Assembly (NCBI GenBank): GCA_030762935.1
Contig: CM060899.1
Location: 62,236,501-62,300,500 of the forward strand
Direction: 5' to 3'
Source of the DNA: Hymenopus coronatus
Taxonomy: Eukaryota > Arthropoda > Insecta > Mantodea > Hymenopodidae
Length of the DNA stretch: 64,000 nt
In this document: in pieces, positions 20,721-32,500 of the stretch
Layout of the letters: every line of letters starts with the position of its first letter
How positions within the stretch are numbered: position 1 is the first letter of the stretch
Made by a program: the position numbers and the translations under genes
The notes under the pieces: model-generated
The model's input: only the letters and a program-made list of their open reading frames with translations
The model's database searches: none
What the model was told of the DNA's origin: nothing

Positions 20721-21608
20721 TTTCAAATATTTCATTGCATGTATCATCAGAGTTTATCACCTGGTGCCATACATAGCATGGAGATCCTGCCGGCTGACTA
20801 TTATCTGTCCATCCATATTTAACTGGCAATGTAAACAAATCAGAATATATTCTTCTGCAAACACATGTGCCCACACCCTGTGGTATTAGGTTGGTTTGTC
20901 TGCCGTAAAATTATAAAATCGCATACCTATGTTTGGCAGGAAAATAAATAGCTACCTACTGTCACTGTTCACAGACAATAACTCCATTAAATTCATAATA
21001 AAGCACAGTAAAACACATAGGTGATTCATTATATATTCAGTACAAAATGTAAAACTCTCCTGTAAAATTATAAAATGCAGACATGTTGTTTTGAAAGTTT
21101 GCTGAAGTATTTCATGCGTACATCACTCCAACAGTTTTTTTTTTTTTTTTTAAATTTAGCATTCACATATGCACAATCACACATTGCATATTTCTTTAAT
21201 ATAATGCCATAATGACTTACCTGAAGAGCTAATTTGAAGATGAAACTTCAAGATGAGAGTCATTTGCTGCAGTTGCAATTGAACTGTCTAGTTCATCACA
21301 CAGATTGATAACTAGTGGGCCAATAACAATGTCCACCATTCCCTCCAAATTTAACTGTTTGCTCTTCCTGAACAATGTGTGACATACATTCCCATAACTG
21401 ACATGAGGCTGTCACTTTTAAGCACACTTAAAAACCATTAGTCTGGGCAAGGTTTGAACACATGACCTTGGGATCAGTAACCCAGCGCACAATGAACTGA
21501 AGCCTCTAGAAATCAGGATGTCTTAGCTCTGCCCTGCTTCCGGAATTCTGAGAAACCTAAAATGACAGCTAGGGAGCTGAACGCCCAAGAAAAAGTGTGC
21601 ACACATAG
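20721..21608. other. Unassigned sequence
   Basis: No gene. A poly-T run lies near 21136-21152. A tRNA-like B box (TGTTCAAACC on the minus strand, about 21450) is isolated. Confidence 0.35.
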
Positions 21609-21669
21609 TATGAGGGTCAGTCGATTACTAATGCATCCTATTTTTTTTCTCTTTTAATTTGTAAGAAAA

Positions 21670-22754
21670 TCAAACTTTGATTACACAGCATAAAACCATA
21701 ACATTGAGGATTAAATTGTCACTTTTCTGCAGTTTTGATCCGCCTTTAAACAAGGGCATGTATTCCAGTGTGGTAAAATGTATCGTCTTGCTTCCGAAGC
21801 CATTGACGCACAGTGTTTTCACAGCCTCTGAATCTTCAAAGTGAATCCCACGATGAGCTTCCTTTAGCAGCCCAAACAAATGGTAGTCTGATGGTGCTAG
21901 GTCAGGGCTTCAATTTTCACAATCGCTTCATAGGTGTGATGAATTTGTGTGGTTTTGCATTGTCATGCAAAAGAACATCCGCCATGGTTTTTGTTGGAAG
22001 AACTCGCCAAAGACATGCTTCAAGTTTTTTTGAGGGTGCTGACGTATTGGATAGAATTTACTGTGCATCCCTGCTCCAAAAATTCAACCAGAATCACAAC
22101 CTGTGCATTCCAGAACACTGTCGCCATCACTTTCCCTGCTGATGGCACAGTTTTGAATTTTTTATTCTTCGGTGAGGTTGTGCGATGCAATTCCATTGAC
22201 TGTCTTTTTGATTCAGGTTCAAAAAAATGAACCCAAGTTTCATCTTCAGCCACAATGCTTTCCAGAAACTCCTCTCCCTCCAAATTGAAGCGCTGCAGGA
22301 ATTTGGCAGCTATTGTTTTTGTCTCCTTATTCTTGTCGGTTAACATTCTTGATACCCACCGTGAACAAACTTTTGAGTACCCCAGTTGTTGAATAATAAT
22401 CATCATCACGCTGCCTTTACTGAGGGACATAATGCAACACAATTCATCCGTTGCTACCCTGTGGTCAGTACGAATGATCTCATCCACTTGCTCAATGTTG
22501 CATGGAGTCATTGCAGTCACCGGTCTACTGCTCCGATTTTCAACAGACAACGGTGTTTGCCCTTCTGCTTCATTACAGCAACAGACCCATTTTCTAACAG
22601 TGCTGACATTCATTGTTGCATCACTATACACATTTTTCATCCTTTTATAAATGCTTATGGGCATTTCACCTTCCGCATGCAAGAATTCAATTATAGAACA
22701 GTCTAATATGCACATCAATGTCAGCCATTTTGCAAAAGGCAGCAGTGTTGCCAC
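21670..22754 (-). pseudogene. Mariner (DD34D) transposase, frameshifted
   Basis: This cut-and-paste transposase cuts at TA sites. The N-terminal frame at 22020-22754 gives helix-turn-helix segments (MPISIYKRMKNVY, ATMNVSTVRKWVC), SSRPVTAMTPCNIEQVDEII and LGYSKVCSRWVSRML. The catalytic Asp is in VAEDETWVHFFEPESK. After a frame change come LLHDNAKPHK (second Asp), DLAPSDYHLFGLLKEAHRG (third Asp) and the C-terminus FKGGSKLQKS. The full DD34D triad is visible, but at least two frameshifts make it inactive. Translation would start near 22740. Confidence 0.82.
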
Positions 22755-22768
22755 TTTTGACTTAGGAA

Positions 22769-23047
22769 GTGAAATGAAATTGCATTTTGTTTATGGACGC
22801 TCTTTAACTGCTGCAGTTCTCAGCGTCCCATTCTATACTGGTCGTGAAAGACTGCTTAATTTTGCTCAGAGGCCTCTCTATCAGGCTTGAGGTTCTTTAA
22901 ATCTAGACATGGGACCAATGGCTTTACTTCCCTTCTGAAGGAAGCCATGCTAAGAATTTTTACGCCCGAAAAAATCCATCGTCCTCTACCGGGTTTGAAC
23001 TCGTGACCTTGGGTATATGAAGTTAGCATGGTAACCACGGAGGGCAA
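22769..23047 (-). mobile_element. SINE-A with perfect 13 bp target duplication
   Basis: TGACTTAGGAAGT at 22756-22768 and 23048-23060 flanks it. The reverse strand reads TTGCCCTCCGTGGTTACC, a shortened A box, then GGGTTTGAACTCG-type B box and the SINE-A body. It lies between the mariner's terminal repeat and its coding region. Confidence 0.88.
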
Positions 23048-23182
23048 TGACTTAGGAAGTTGCTAATGAAGTGGATTAGAAAAGAAGGTTTGAGGAATTG
23101 CCCCAAATTCAAATGGTTCACATTGCTAACTTAGTTAAGGAGAAAAAAAAAATAGGAGGCAGTAGTTATTGACTGACCCTTG

Positions 23183-24100
23183 TTCTTATTACTACATTCA
23201 TATGTATTGTAACATTCGTAAAAATAGAGATGGGAAAGGATGATACAAAAGAAAACAATCTTAGATTTTCTCTCAATATAATTTGACCATGTACTTCATT
23301 TACAACATTACATGTTTGAATTTAAATTCCAAAGAAGTTCAAGAATTATATTAATATCAGTTATGAGAGCATTTATATACAAATTATTATGACAGGACAT
23401 TTCTGATTAAATCATGCTTTATGGAATCTGATCTATACAGAGAATTATGGCAATAAGTAAGTTACAACTTTGGTAGATAAATATAACTTAATGAGTGGGA
23501 GTTTGTACAGCTAAAGGGGTAACTATTATATGCAGCTCTCTTCCTTTTCAGTACTACTTAACTTTTAGTTAAGAGAAACTAATATTATAAATATTAAATA
23601 CCAAATATACAATATAAAACTATCTACATTTCTTATTATAGAACAGTATAAAAATAATTAAAAGTGGCAGTTCAAACGTTGACCATATTTATGCAAGCAC
23701 TACAATCATAAATATCTCTGTATTAAAAGCTTTTAGTTTAATATCATGTTTATTACCAATACTTCTTAAGAACAAATTAAGAATTTGGTGACCATTTCTT
23801 ACAGACACAGTTTACTGCTGCTCAGTCTCTATTACTCTATTTATAGACAAGAATGTCTCTTGTTTATAACATGTCAATCATTTATTGCTTAACTTTTTGG
23901 TTCATTAACTATCTTTATTTGTTTTGGAGTGAAAATATCTGCAGAGGACTTAAATATTCTGAAAATTCTTAAGTGGATCGTACCTTAAAACTAACAGAAC
24001 AAAGGTCTACATTACTTTCCTTCCGGAGTGAAAACAGCAATAATGTTACAAATCGGATACAGAACGTGTCTCTAAATGTGAGGTTGTTCTGAAGCCTTAA
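23183..24100. other. Unassigned AT-rich sequence
   Basis: No gene or clear repeat. Confidence 0.4.
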
Positions 24101-24638
24101 GGGGAATCAAAATGGATTTTCATAATTTTTTTCCATTTTGACGTTTTAATTGTATATGAATATTTTGAATCCCTTGCTCATTTTGATATAGCTTTCATAG
24201 AGGTATAGCTTTCATAGAGGTGCACTAATTGAAAATAATTGTTGGAAAGTTAGATTATATTTTTTAATATGTATGAAAGCAATTTTTGAAGTAAACTTTT
24301 CTACATAAATGCCCCATTATCTCAGAAAATAATTGGCACTGAGGGCTGAAATTTGTACCACACATTTGCACCTAAATAGGGTTTATTTTAACAATTTTTT
24401 TTTTTTATGTATGTTGATTATTTATTATTTTAAAATTTAAAAATCATCATTTTTCAATAAAATTTTCAGCTTAATTTAAAATATCATACCCTTCCTTCTA
24501 ATGAACAGAAGTATTCCATTTTTCATCAATCAACTGTAAAGGTATTATTGAATATACCTTGAAAAGTTTAGCTATTATCTTATTGCTGAGATAATGGGTT
24601 AAACTTTAACATTGGCAAGATAGGAGCATTTTGACTCC
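24101..24638 (+). mobile_element. piggyBac-like MITE with TTAA target duplication
   Basis: TTAA flanks both ends. The left terminus is GGGGAATCAAAATGG, and the right, in reverse complement, is GGGAGTCAAAATGC. It is non-coding, so a non-autonomous element. A 17 bp tandem duplication (ATAGCTTTCATAGAGGT) lies near 24189-24222. A diverged second copy is at 40839-41538. Confidence 0.72.
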
Positions 24639-25240
24639 CTTAAGCAGTGTACTATTAAGTTTTACAAAGAGGACATGCAATCAACAATAATAGTGATCAT
24701 TAGACAGCAGTTTTTAGGCAAATGTCTATTTTTTTCCTTAATATAAGACTTGCTTCACTTTTTGTATTTACATGTTTCTTGAATATTTAGGCTAACAGTT
24801 TGACCACGGCTAAATTGCCTATTTTTCAGTTTAACACATTTTTTCTGGTTACATTCATACTGTTTTATTTGTATTATTTTACAATTCACAGAATTATAAC
24901 TAAATCATAAAGGCATATTAAGAATCTTTGAAGTCTGTACCGTTCGAACAGGAAGCTCCAAAGAATCCAAAATGATAGTCATTTTAGCAACAGATTTCAG
25001 TGTACAAATTAATACTTTGTGACAAAATCTATAACTTTTCCAAGGATAATTTAGAGAAAATGCCTACTATTTTCTGAAACCCCTATGACAGTATTGTTTA
25101 ATTTTGTTCTGCAATTGTGGATACCTATGTTAATTATGAAATGTGTTTGATGTGTTTTAAAGTAATCATTGCAAATTAAATGATACTACGATAATTAAAT
25201 AACTTAAATCACAGTTTTAGTTTTTACAAAAATATCTGCC
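24639..25240. other. Unassigned sequence
   Basis: No gene recognised. Confidence 0.4.
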
Positions 25241-25544
25241 TATTTTTATTTTCTCTACTTAGAGATACCTATTGCATTTCACCCAAAATAATTTCAATTG
25301 AAATACACATTTAGCGTCATCTGTATTATTAATAATAAATACTTTTTGGAAAAAGGTGTATGTGTGTGTGTGTGAATACAATAATACAAAAAGTTTGTTA
25401 TTTGATATTTAAGTTGATGTTTCAGTTCAGCATCTTCTAAGAATACAACACAAAACATTTTGTGAAAATCTCCCCACCCCAAACTACCGTTTATATAGAC
25501 TATTTTTTGAGATTTATGATTTTCACAAAATACTTCTAATGATC

Positions 25545-25748
25545 ATTTTTGAATAGGAAGATATACTGAAAAGATTAACTATTATAGTTTAGAAGTGGCT
25601 GCAAACATACCATTTCATTAAATTAGGTTAATTTCCTCAGAACCAATTACAATCAGCTGATGATGAGGAAGTGATTCCTTGAAACTAGTTCTGAGGTAAT
25701 TAACCTATATAATCTGTATATTTGCAACTGCTTCAATACTATAATACC
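25545..25748. mobile_element. About 200 bp foldback insertion with hammerhead-like core
   Basis: The outer arms pair imperfectly: ATTATAGTTTAGAAGTGGCT (25581-25600) and a sequence ending 25745 whose complement reads ATTATAGTATTGAAGCAGTT; GGTTAATT/AATTAACC pairs nearer the centre. Imperfect C(T/A)AATGAT copies at the borders may be the target duplication. Confidence 0.65.
25657..25693 (+). ncRNA. Hammerhead-like ribozyme core
   Basis: CTGATGA (25657-25663), a stem II AGGAA...TTCCT, then GAAA (25681-25684) and CTAGTTC. CAG (25654-25656) can pair with CTG (25691-25693) as the base of stem I. Stem III would be very short; AACTAGTT (25683-25690) is self-complementary, as in hammerheads that work as dimers. 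Cleavage is inferred, not shown. Confidence 0.55.
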
Positions 25749-26030
25749 TCAAATGATTTTGATTAAAATACTGTAGATTAAAGATAGCAGATAAAATGTA
25801 TATCCTGAATTTTTTGGTTATGGCCTCTGATGTCTTCTTCATTCTGAATTATTTTTGTATTACTAGTAAACCAAAAAGATAGACAAAAACTTGCTTTAAG
25901 AGAAAAAAAAAAATTGATCTCATTGAAACACACAACTTATGTTGTACACACTTTTTGTGAAGTTAACCATTTCAGAGATATTCCTTCTTATTGGTTTCAA
26001 GTTTTAAATGCTTTAACTTATCACATATAG

Positions 26031-26880
26031 GAACTCCTCACCAATTTCATAGTTTTATAGACTAAATCTAAACAGTGAGGAGTCTAATTTAAGCACCTAT
26101 AACATTACTTTTTAATGCCTAAAGTTCTACTGTCTGGTGATCACAATGCACTGTTGTTGCTTAGCAATATACCAACAAAGTTGGCAAAAAAAAAATAAAT
26201 GTAAACAACACACCTATTACCTCTTATTGAGCTCTGCCCTGCAGAACTCAATCATTTTTACTGCAATTTTCCTACACATATAAGAAATGTAACATAGGAC
26301 CTCTGTTTTATGAGATTTTTGTGCAATTGTTTAGTAAACCTACTGTATATATTAGAAATATAGATTATCCATTCATTTTCAGTTTACAGACAACTACACC
26401 CTCTAAATGGCTAATTGGGTTTTTACCATATATAACCTTGGATATTAGTCTGGATTTTTAACCAGTTAATGATACTGATAAGATAAAAGTTTAGAATATT
26501 GCACAATAATATTGCAAAAGAAACAATTCTAGATACAATCACATGTTCATTTTATTCATTTCATGCTGAGTAGCAAGTTTATTTATATAATGTTTCCAAA
26601 CTTGCATATATTAGCACTCTATTAAAATGTTATCCAGTACCCTGATCATTGCTTAAATTATTTCCCTCAACAATAGTAGATATTTCTTCTTTACTTAATT
26701 TGGCTGATGAATTTTAATGTTTGATTTTTATTCTATCACCCTCATTAAGAACTTTATTTCATAAATAGCCCCCATTATTAGTAGAAGAATGGAAGCTGGA
26801 GTAGATCACCCTGCTACTGTACAGAATAAATTATGCAACTTAACTTGAAATTCGCTCTCTCTTACTTCTTTATATTCCTT
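26031..26880. other. Unassigned sequence
   Basis: No gene or clear repeat. Confidence 0.4.
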
Positions 26881-26881
26881 T

Positions 26882-27675
26882 TTCACTTTCTCTACTTCGT
26901 ACATAGCACACAGGTACAGAAGGTATTGCATTGCAACCAAAAATTTGATAGAGATTTCCTGGAAATACACGTTTTAGGGTCCCCTGAATCCAAAAAATAC
27001 ATTTTTAGAGAAGGTCCAAGTATCTGTGAACAGTGTAACTCAAAATGAAGTTGGCTACATATAAAACTTGACAATTAAGTTCAGCATCTTTCAAGGATGC
27101 AACAAGAAGATTATCAACAAAATTCCCCCACACCAAACTACCCTTTACATGGAATACTTTTCGAAAATACAAATTTTCTAAAAATTGATTTGATTAAAAT
27201 AATGCACATTAAAGATATTTACATAACAAATAACATTTGTATCTCAAGACCTCTTTATTCTGAATTACATTTGTATAACTGGTAAACTGTAACAGATAAC
27301 CAAAAGCTTAATACACAAAAAACATAGATCTCATTAAAACATAATTTATGTCATTCTTTTTTTTTGTGGATTTAATTTCCGAGATATTTTTTCTTATCAG
27401 TTTCAATTTTAAAATATAACTTTTTTACTATGGGAGTTTGTGATTCTGTTTTATGCTTTACTTTTGGTCATTCAAAAAGAATGGAGTTAAATAAAAAAGC
27501 AACCAGCTAAAAGATCTAACTGTTTTATCTTAGTGTGTTCCCTTATTTCCCTTCTACAAGGAGCTAAGTGGTAGGACCATTTCTACTGATTTTTATTTTG
27601 ATTAGCATGAAGTAGATAGAATAGGTTTTTGTAGATTTGTTAGTCATTTGAATGGAATGCATCAGATTTTTTTCC
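26882..27675 (+). repeat. Family T repeat, near full length
   Basis: It runs from ACTTTCTCTACTTCG through CCAAAAATTTGATAG and CACACCAAACTACCCTTTAC to GTCATTTGAATGGAATGC. The 3' inverted motif is partly lost. Confidence 0.7.
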
Positions 27676-28281
27676 TAGTACTATGTACTGAAGTTGTGTG
27701 TATTGGGACTAATAAATATATGCAAGCAACCTCAAAAGGGAATATTTAAGGAAGATAAGATCTCTAGCAGATTTTATGTTATACTATGGTATAAGCAATA
27801 ACAAATTATGTAACTAATGAACATATATGAGAAATAAACACCTCTCTATCGGCTAAATCTAAGTATGTGACTTGCTAACGACTGTAGAATAGTACTTGCC
27901 AAGCATGCTTTTACTTTCACGGTACTTTACTGTTCTCTGTGCATTCCGTTTCAAACAGAATATGTAAATAAACAGCATTAGGCAACCTGGCTGCAAATAC
28001 AATGGACCGGTATGACGTATGAAATTTTGATGTTTCCACAGGGTAAGAAGAATGACGATTTCGTCTAATCTAATGATCCTCCTATTGTTCCTAAAAGCAT
28101 TTGTCATTCAAATGAAGACTTACAGAAAAGAACTGATCAGAAGGAAATCACCAAAGATATAAAGTACATAAGGAAATCATTAAGAATATAAAGTTCAGAA
28201 AATGGAAATATTACAAGAGTGGCTTTTGAATGGAATCAACAAAGGCTGGGCAGACATAAAGGAAAGCCCTGAAAAATTGAA
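27676..28281. other. Unassigned sequence
   Basis: No gene recognised; 28150-28270 may be part of the LINE that resumes after the SINE. Confidence 0.35.
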
Positions 28282-28545
28282 TTGAGTTTTATTTATGGAC
28301 ATTAACTGCTGCAGTTCCCAGCATCCCATCCTATTTTGGGCATGAAAGAGTTTAATTTTGCTCACAAGGCCCTTTATCAGGCTTGAAGTTCTTTTTACGT
28401 GCCATAAATATATGACACGAAACCAATAGCTTTACTTCCCTACCGAAGGAAGCCATTCTAAGGATTTTTACGCCTGAAAAAACCCACCAGCCTCTGCCGG
28501 GTTTGAACCCGCAACCTTGGGAACCAGCAGCTAGCATATTATCCC
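28282..28545 (-). mobile_element. SINE-A copy
   Basis: The reverse strand has CGGGTTTGAACCCGGC-type B box (GGGTTCAAACCC) and the SINE-A body (TTTTTTCAGGCGTAAAAA, ATGGCTTCCTTCGG). The A-box region is decayed. Confidence 0.75.
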
Positions 28546-28559
28546 TAAAACAAGGAAGA

Positions 28560-29265
28560 CCCAGGATGACATGGTGCAATACAATCATAACATTTAACTT
28601 TTTAATTGAATTAAAATTTTCAATATTAAAAGTACTCCAGCCAGAGTGAGAAATCAATCTGCTAACCCTAGAAGCCATTCACAACAAAATTAAGTATTAA
28701 CATATAGCAACTATTATATCCATAACATCTGATGTAACACCTAACAACTTAAATATTGCAGAATGCTGCAAAATCATAAAACAAACCAATGAATTTAAAT
28801 AAAAGATTAATACTGGATACCAGCACATTGCGGAATACAGGGTAATGAAACAGTTGACTTTCTAGCCAAGAAAGGTAGTAAAATTACATCAATTTCATCT
28901 GATCCAATAAGTTATCACTCTATTAAAAGAATCATTATATCAACATATAATAACAAAATTAAAGAAGATAATGCATTACAAATAAAAGGAAAACCATGGG
29001 AAGATTTATGTAATAACACAACCAGAATCACAACACTACCAAGAAAATCCTTTGTAGCAACTTTTAGACTCCTATTCAGGATCTCCTCCGTGTCCTTTTT
29101 GTACACTTAAAAAAGATATGGATGGAAACCATCTACTGTGCTGCCCAATCTTGAATCAACATGATAATATGACATCAAAATACTGGAATGCAAGAGAGAG
29201 AGAATGGCTTCACTGCCAACTGCTCAACATTAGATGCCAACCAACTATATTGCAAAACTAAACAT
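28560..29265 (+). pseudogene. LINE (jockey/I-like) RNase H domain and C-terminus remnant
   Basis: IPAHCGIQGNETVDFLAKKG (from about 28825) is the RNase H C-terminal motif of non-LTR retrotransposons. Downstream are SYHSIKRII and a Cys-rich tail (DGNHLLCCPILN, KYWNAREREW). Upstream pieces near 28720 (SDVTPNNLNIAECCKIIK) fit the preceding RNase H segment. Frameshifts are present. Confidence 0.65.
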
Positions 29266-29997
29266 TAATATAACATGTTGACATTTACAATGACAAATGC
29301 AAACAAAAACAACAAATGATAGCAAGAGAAATAGCTGAGCCATTATGGCAATATACAAAGTGGTCAACAAGAGGCTATGTATATATAGTATTAAAATTAA
29401 CAACTGCCGAATTAAAGGATATTACATTACATTCAGAAAAAAGCAGCAACTACATTACACCTTTTATAGATTTCCAGTTATTCCTGGCCCATGATCTAAC
29501 ACAGAAGGTCTGTTAGCAATTCAGCACATTACAACTGAAAATCTGATATGAGCTGATAAATGTGATGAAAATTGCTCTCTGATTGGCTAGTTTTTTTATG
29601 TTTGACATAGAATTAATTTGAAAGCTTGAACCTTGCAAGCTTCTAAATCTATGTTAAACTCAATGTTTATGTAATTCACTGGGAATGGTTCCTCTGAGAC
29701 ACATATCATCCAAGTTTTAAGCAGTGCTTAATCGATTAATCAAACTGATTAAAATTGCGGTCTTGTGAAGGAAATATAACTGGTCTGTGTAGTACAAAAT
29801 CTATGTGTTGCATTATTATTTTCCATTTGGTTTAATAGCTTGGCTGGTACACGTGTGGCAGGTATTTAAGTAAGCAGATGTTCTGTCTCTCTTTCAGAAA
29901 GTCACGTATTACAAACTAGAGAGAAAATACTGAACTGTCTATTGTTTTGAACCTTTACAAAACATAGTAAGCCAGTATAATGGCTAGAGGGAACTGA
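29266..29997. other. Unassigned sequence
   Basis: No feature recognised. Confidence 0.4.
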
Positions 29998-30905
29998 TAT
30001 TGTTTTATTTACGCACTCTTTAACTGCTGTGGATCTCAGCATCCCATTCTATATTGGGCATGAAAGACAGCTTAATTTTGTTCAGAGGCCTTTTTATCAG
30101 GGAGATTCTTTAATACATTGAAGCCCAAGCCCGAGTATAGCTCGGGCCTTGCGAAATGTTCATGAGACCCATGCCCAAGTATAGCTCGGGTAGGTAATTC
30201 TAACACTTTTAATGCAATTGGGCTAAGCGGCAAAGAACATGCATAAGTTATCGTTTAGTTGTCTGATTTGTATACCATCTGTCCTTGCTTTAGTCAACTA
30301 TAAGGAAACTTAGGAGAGTTAGTAATATTGGTTGCTTGCAGGAGTCCGCCATTTTTCTAGAAGGTGGTGATTTATTTGTTATGTTTTGTGTTCTTAAATG
30401 TTTGCATTTTCCTGGCTTCTGTGAACTGAAGCTGAAATTCAGTATACAACTGAAGCTCTGGAAAATTCTGATTCCGAGGTAGAGTTTTTCAAACTTTCAA
30501 TAAATGGAGTGTAAGCTGCTTTACGCAGATTTTTTCAAACTCATATTTGATACTTGTTGCAAATTTAAAATGAAATATTAATACACAAGTTATGACTATT
30601 TTCTTACTTGTTGAGAAATCCTTGAATACCATACTTTTGGAATGTCCCAATACTTTTTGTCAGATTTGATTGATGTACTGTAAATAATAACTCAAAGTAG
30701 ACGTAAAAACTCTGGGTTTCTTGGTCCTTCAACTAAAGAAACGCCTGGGCTTCAATGTGTTAAGAGGCCATAAATCTATGACATGGGACCACCAGCTTTA
30801 CTTCCCTTACAAAGGAAGCCATATTAAGGAATTTTACGTACGAAAAAACCCATCGCTCTCTGCCAGGTTTAAACCCCGACCTTGGGAACCAGAGGCTAGC
30901 AAGCA
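29998..30905 (-). mobile_element. SINE-A split by a TTAA-flanked MITE
   Basis: The 3' half of the SINE is at 29998-30109 and the 5' half at about 30764-30905, with GGTTTAAACCCCG marking a changed B box. The break is filled by the element at 30114-30759, dating that element after the SINE. Confidence 0.75.
30114..30759. mobile_element. piggyBac-like MITE, 646 bp
   Basis: TTAA lies at 30110-30113 and 30760-30763. The terminal inverted repeats are TACATTGAAGCCCAAGC and CACATTGAAGCCCAGGC. The left subterminal part holds two CCCGAGTATAGCTCGGG-like palindromes. TTAA duplication and ends fit piggyBac; no transposase is present. Confidence 0.82.
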
Positions 30906-31045
30906 GAGGATGACTAAGGGTGGGGAACGTTCTTGAAGGGGGTGTCATTAAGAAATTTCTAAGGTAATGTATGAAGACAAATACCAAATGCTAGCAATAC
31001 AGTAGAACAAGTGACAACTTTAACCTCAGTTAATGTGTGATTGTT

Positions 31046-31600
31046 ATTTTTTTACTTTCTCTACATGTGCTATGTAAATAGTGTATAGAGAAGGTATTGT
31101 ATTGTACCCAAAAAATGTCTGTCAGTGGGCAGCATAGCTCAAAAACAAAAAGCCTGTTAAATACCAAACTTGGTATTTAAGTTAGGATGCAACACAAAGA
31201 TTTTCAAGAAAATCCCCTCAACGCAACTACCCTTTACATGGAAAATTTTTCGAAAATTTAGATTAAAATCTCACATTAAAAGATATTTGCATGACAAATA
31301 AAATGTATATCTTTCATTTTCTGGGAATAGCCTCTGAAGACATCTTTATTCTGGGTGATTTTGAATAACTGGTTAACCATAAGAGATTGACTAAAACTTA
31401 CTTCACAAAAATGTAGAGCTTGCTAAAACACACAATTTATGTTATACAGCTTTTTCTCGTGCAGTTGAACATTTTTGAGATATTCCTTGTTATTGGTTTC
31501 AGTTTTAAAATACTTAAACTTTTGTGTCATTAATTTGTTAACATTGAAGACTTTTAAAAAAAATGGACTTAACTGCTTTTTATTTGTTATTACTTGAAAT
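31046..31600 (+). repeat. Family T repeat, 3' part decayed
   Basis: ACTTTCTCTACATGTGC...GTGTATAGAGAAGG hairpin, AAATACCAAACTTGGTATTT and AACTACCCTTTACATGG are clear. Confidence 0.72.
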
Positions 31601-31989
31601 TCACCAAACAAATCATAAAAACAATTTATATTAAAAACATTTGTTCATAGCTCTTGGAATTATAAACTTTTAATATATAATCCCAGGTGTTTTTCTTGCA
31701 ACTTAAAGTGTGAACATGATTAAATTATTTTTAAAGTACAATAATTAACCAGTTGATTAATTGATTAAAGATCGATTGTTGATCAATATTTTTAAGCAAT
31801 CGAACAACTCCATTTTTAAGTTTACGCTTAATCACTATGAATAAAGCCTTAATGTGTAAATTCTCCAAATGGCTCTGAAAATTCAAGTTATCTATAAAAA
31901 TAACTATCTTTAGTGTCTTTGCTTTTCTATGCATTGTAGCATGTTTTAACATTGCAATGCAATTTTTATGTTCCCTAGCATATATTTAG

Positions 31990-32500
31990 AGCTGAGGAAG
32001 AAATGCATTTCACCAAGAAATTGCATATTGAGATTCACTAGAACACATATTTTGAGCTCTTTTGAATAAAACTTGCTAAGTTGCATAAATACCAAACTCT
32101 GTTAATTAGGTTCAGCACTTCCAATGTACAAAATTAAGATTTTCCAAGAAAATCCCCCACACAAAACTACCCTTTACATGGGAAATGTTTGTTATTTTCT
32201 CAAAAAGTTTAACAATTTTTATTAAAATAAGATATTTACATGATTAATAAAATATTTCTCTTAAATTTTTTGCCAACTGCATGTTTAAGTACACATCATT
32301 CTGAATGGTTTGTGTATAATTGTTTAAAAGCTATTTTTGTGGCTCAGCCACTTATCAATGTTTACTGTTATTGGCTTGTATTTTTAAAGTGCTGTTGCCA
32401 TTCACTTATTTCTCACAGTATCACAGAAAAAGCACAGTAGGCAGATAGTGAGCCACTTTTTAAAAGATCAGACAATCACTTCAGCCTCCTGCACCTCCCT
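31990..32500 (+). repeat. Family T repeat, strongly diverged
   Basis: CCCCCACACAAAACTACCCTTTACATGG and TGCATTTCACCAAG blocks remain; the hairpin is not recognisable. Confidence 0.5.

Larger units (their letters stand above)
21611..23182 (-). mobile_element. Mariner transposon with nested SINE-A
   Basis: The terminal inverted repeats are TGAGGGTCAGTC...(21611) and, in reverse complement, CAAGGGTCAGTC...(ending 23182), extending about 40 bases into CCTATTTTTTTTCTC. TA precedes the left end (21609-21610); the right side has TT, probably a mutated TA. Without the 279 bp SINE the length is about 1.3 kb, the usual mariner size. Confidence 0.85.
25243..26030 (+). repeat. Family T repeat with a hammerhead-bearing foldback inserted
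   Basis: It has the T body (ATTTTCTCTACTTAGAG, CACCCCAAACTACCGTTTATAT, TTCAGAGATATTCCTTCTTATTGG). The match breaks at about 25545 and resumes at about 25748 (AATGATTTTGATTAAAATACTG), where a foldback is inserted. Confidence 0.72.

Noticed and set aside
22386..22706. 106-aa plus-strand open frame
   Set aside because: It is antisense to the mariner transposase.
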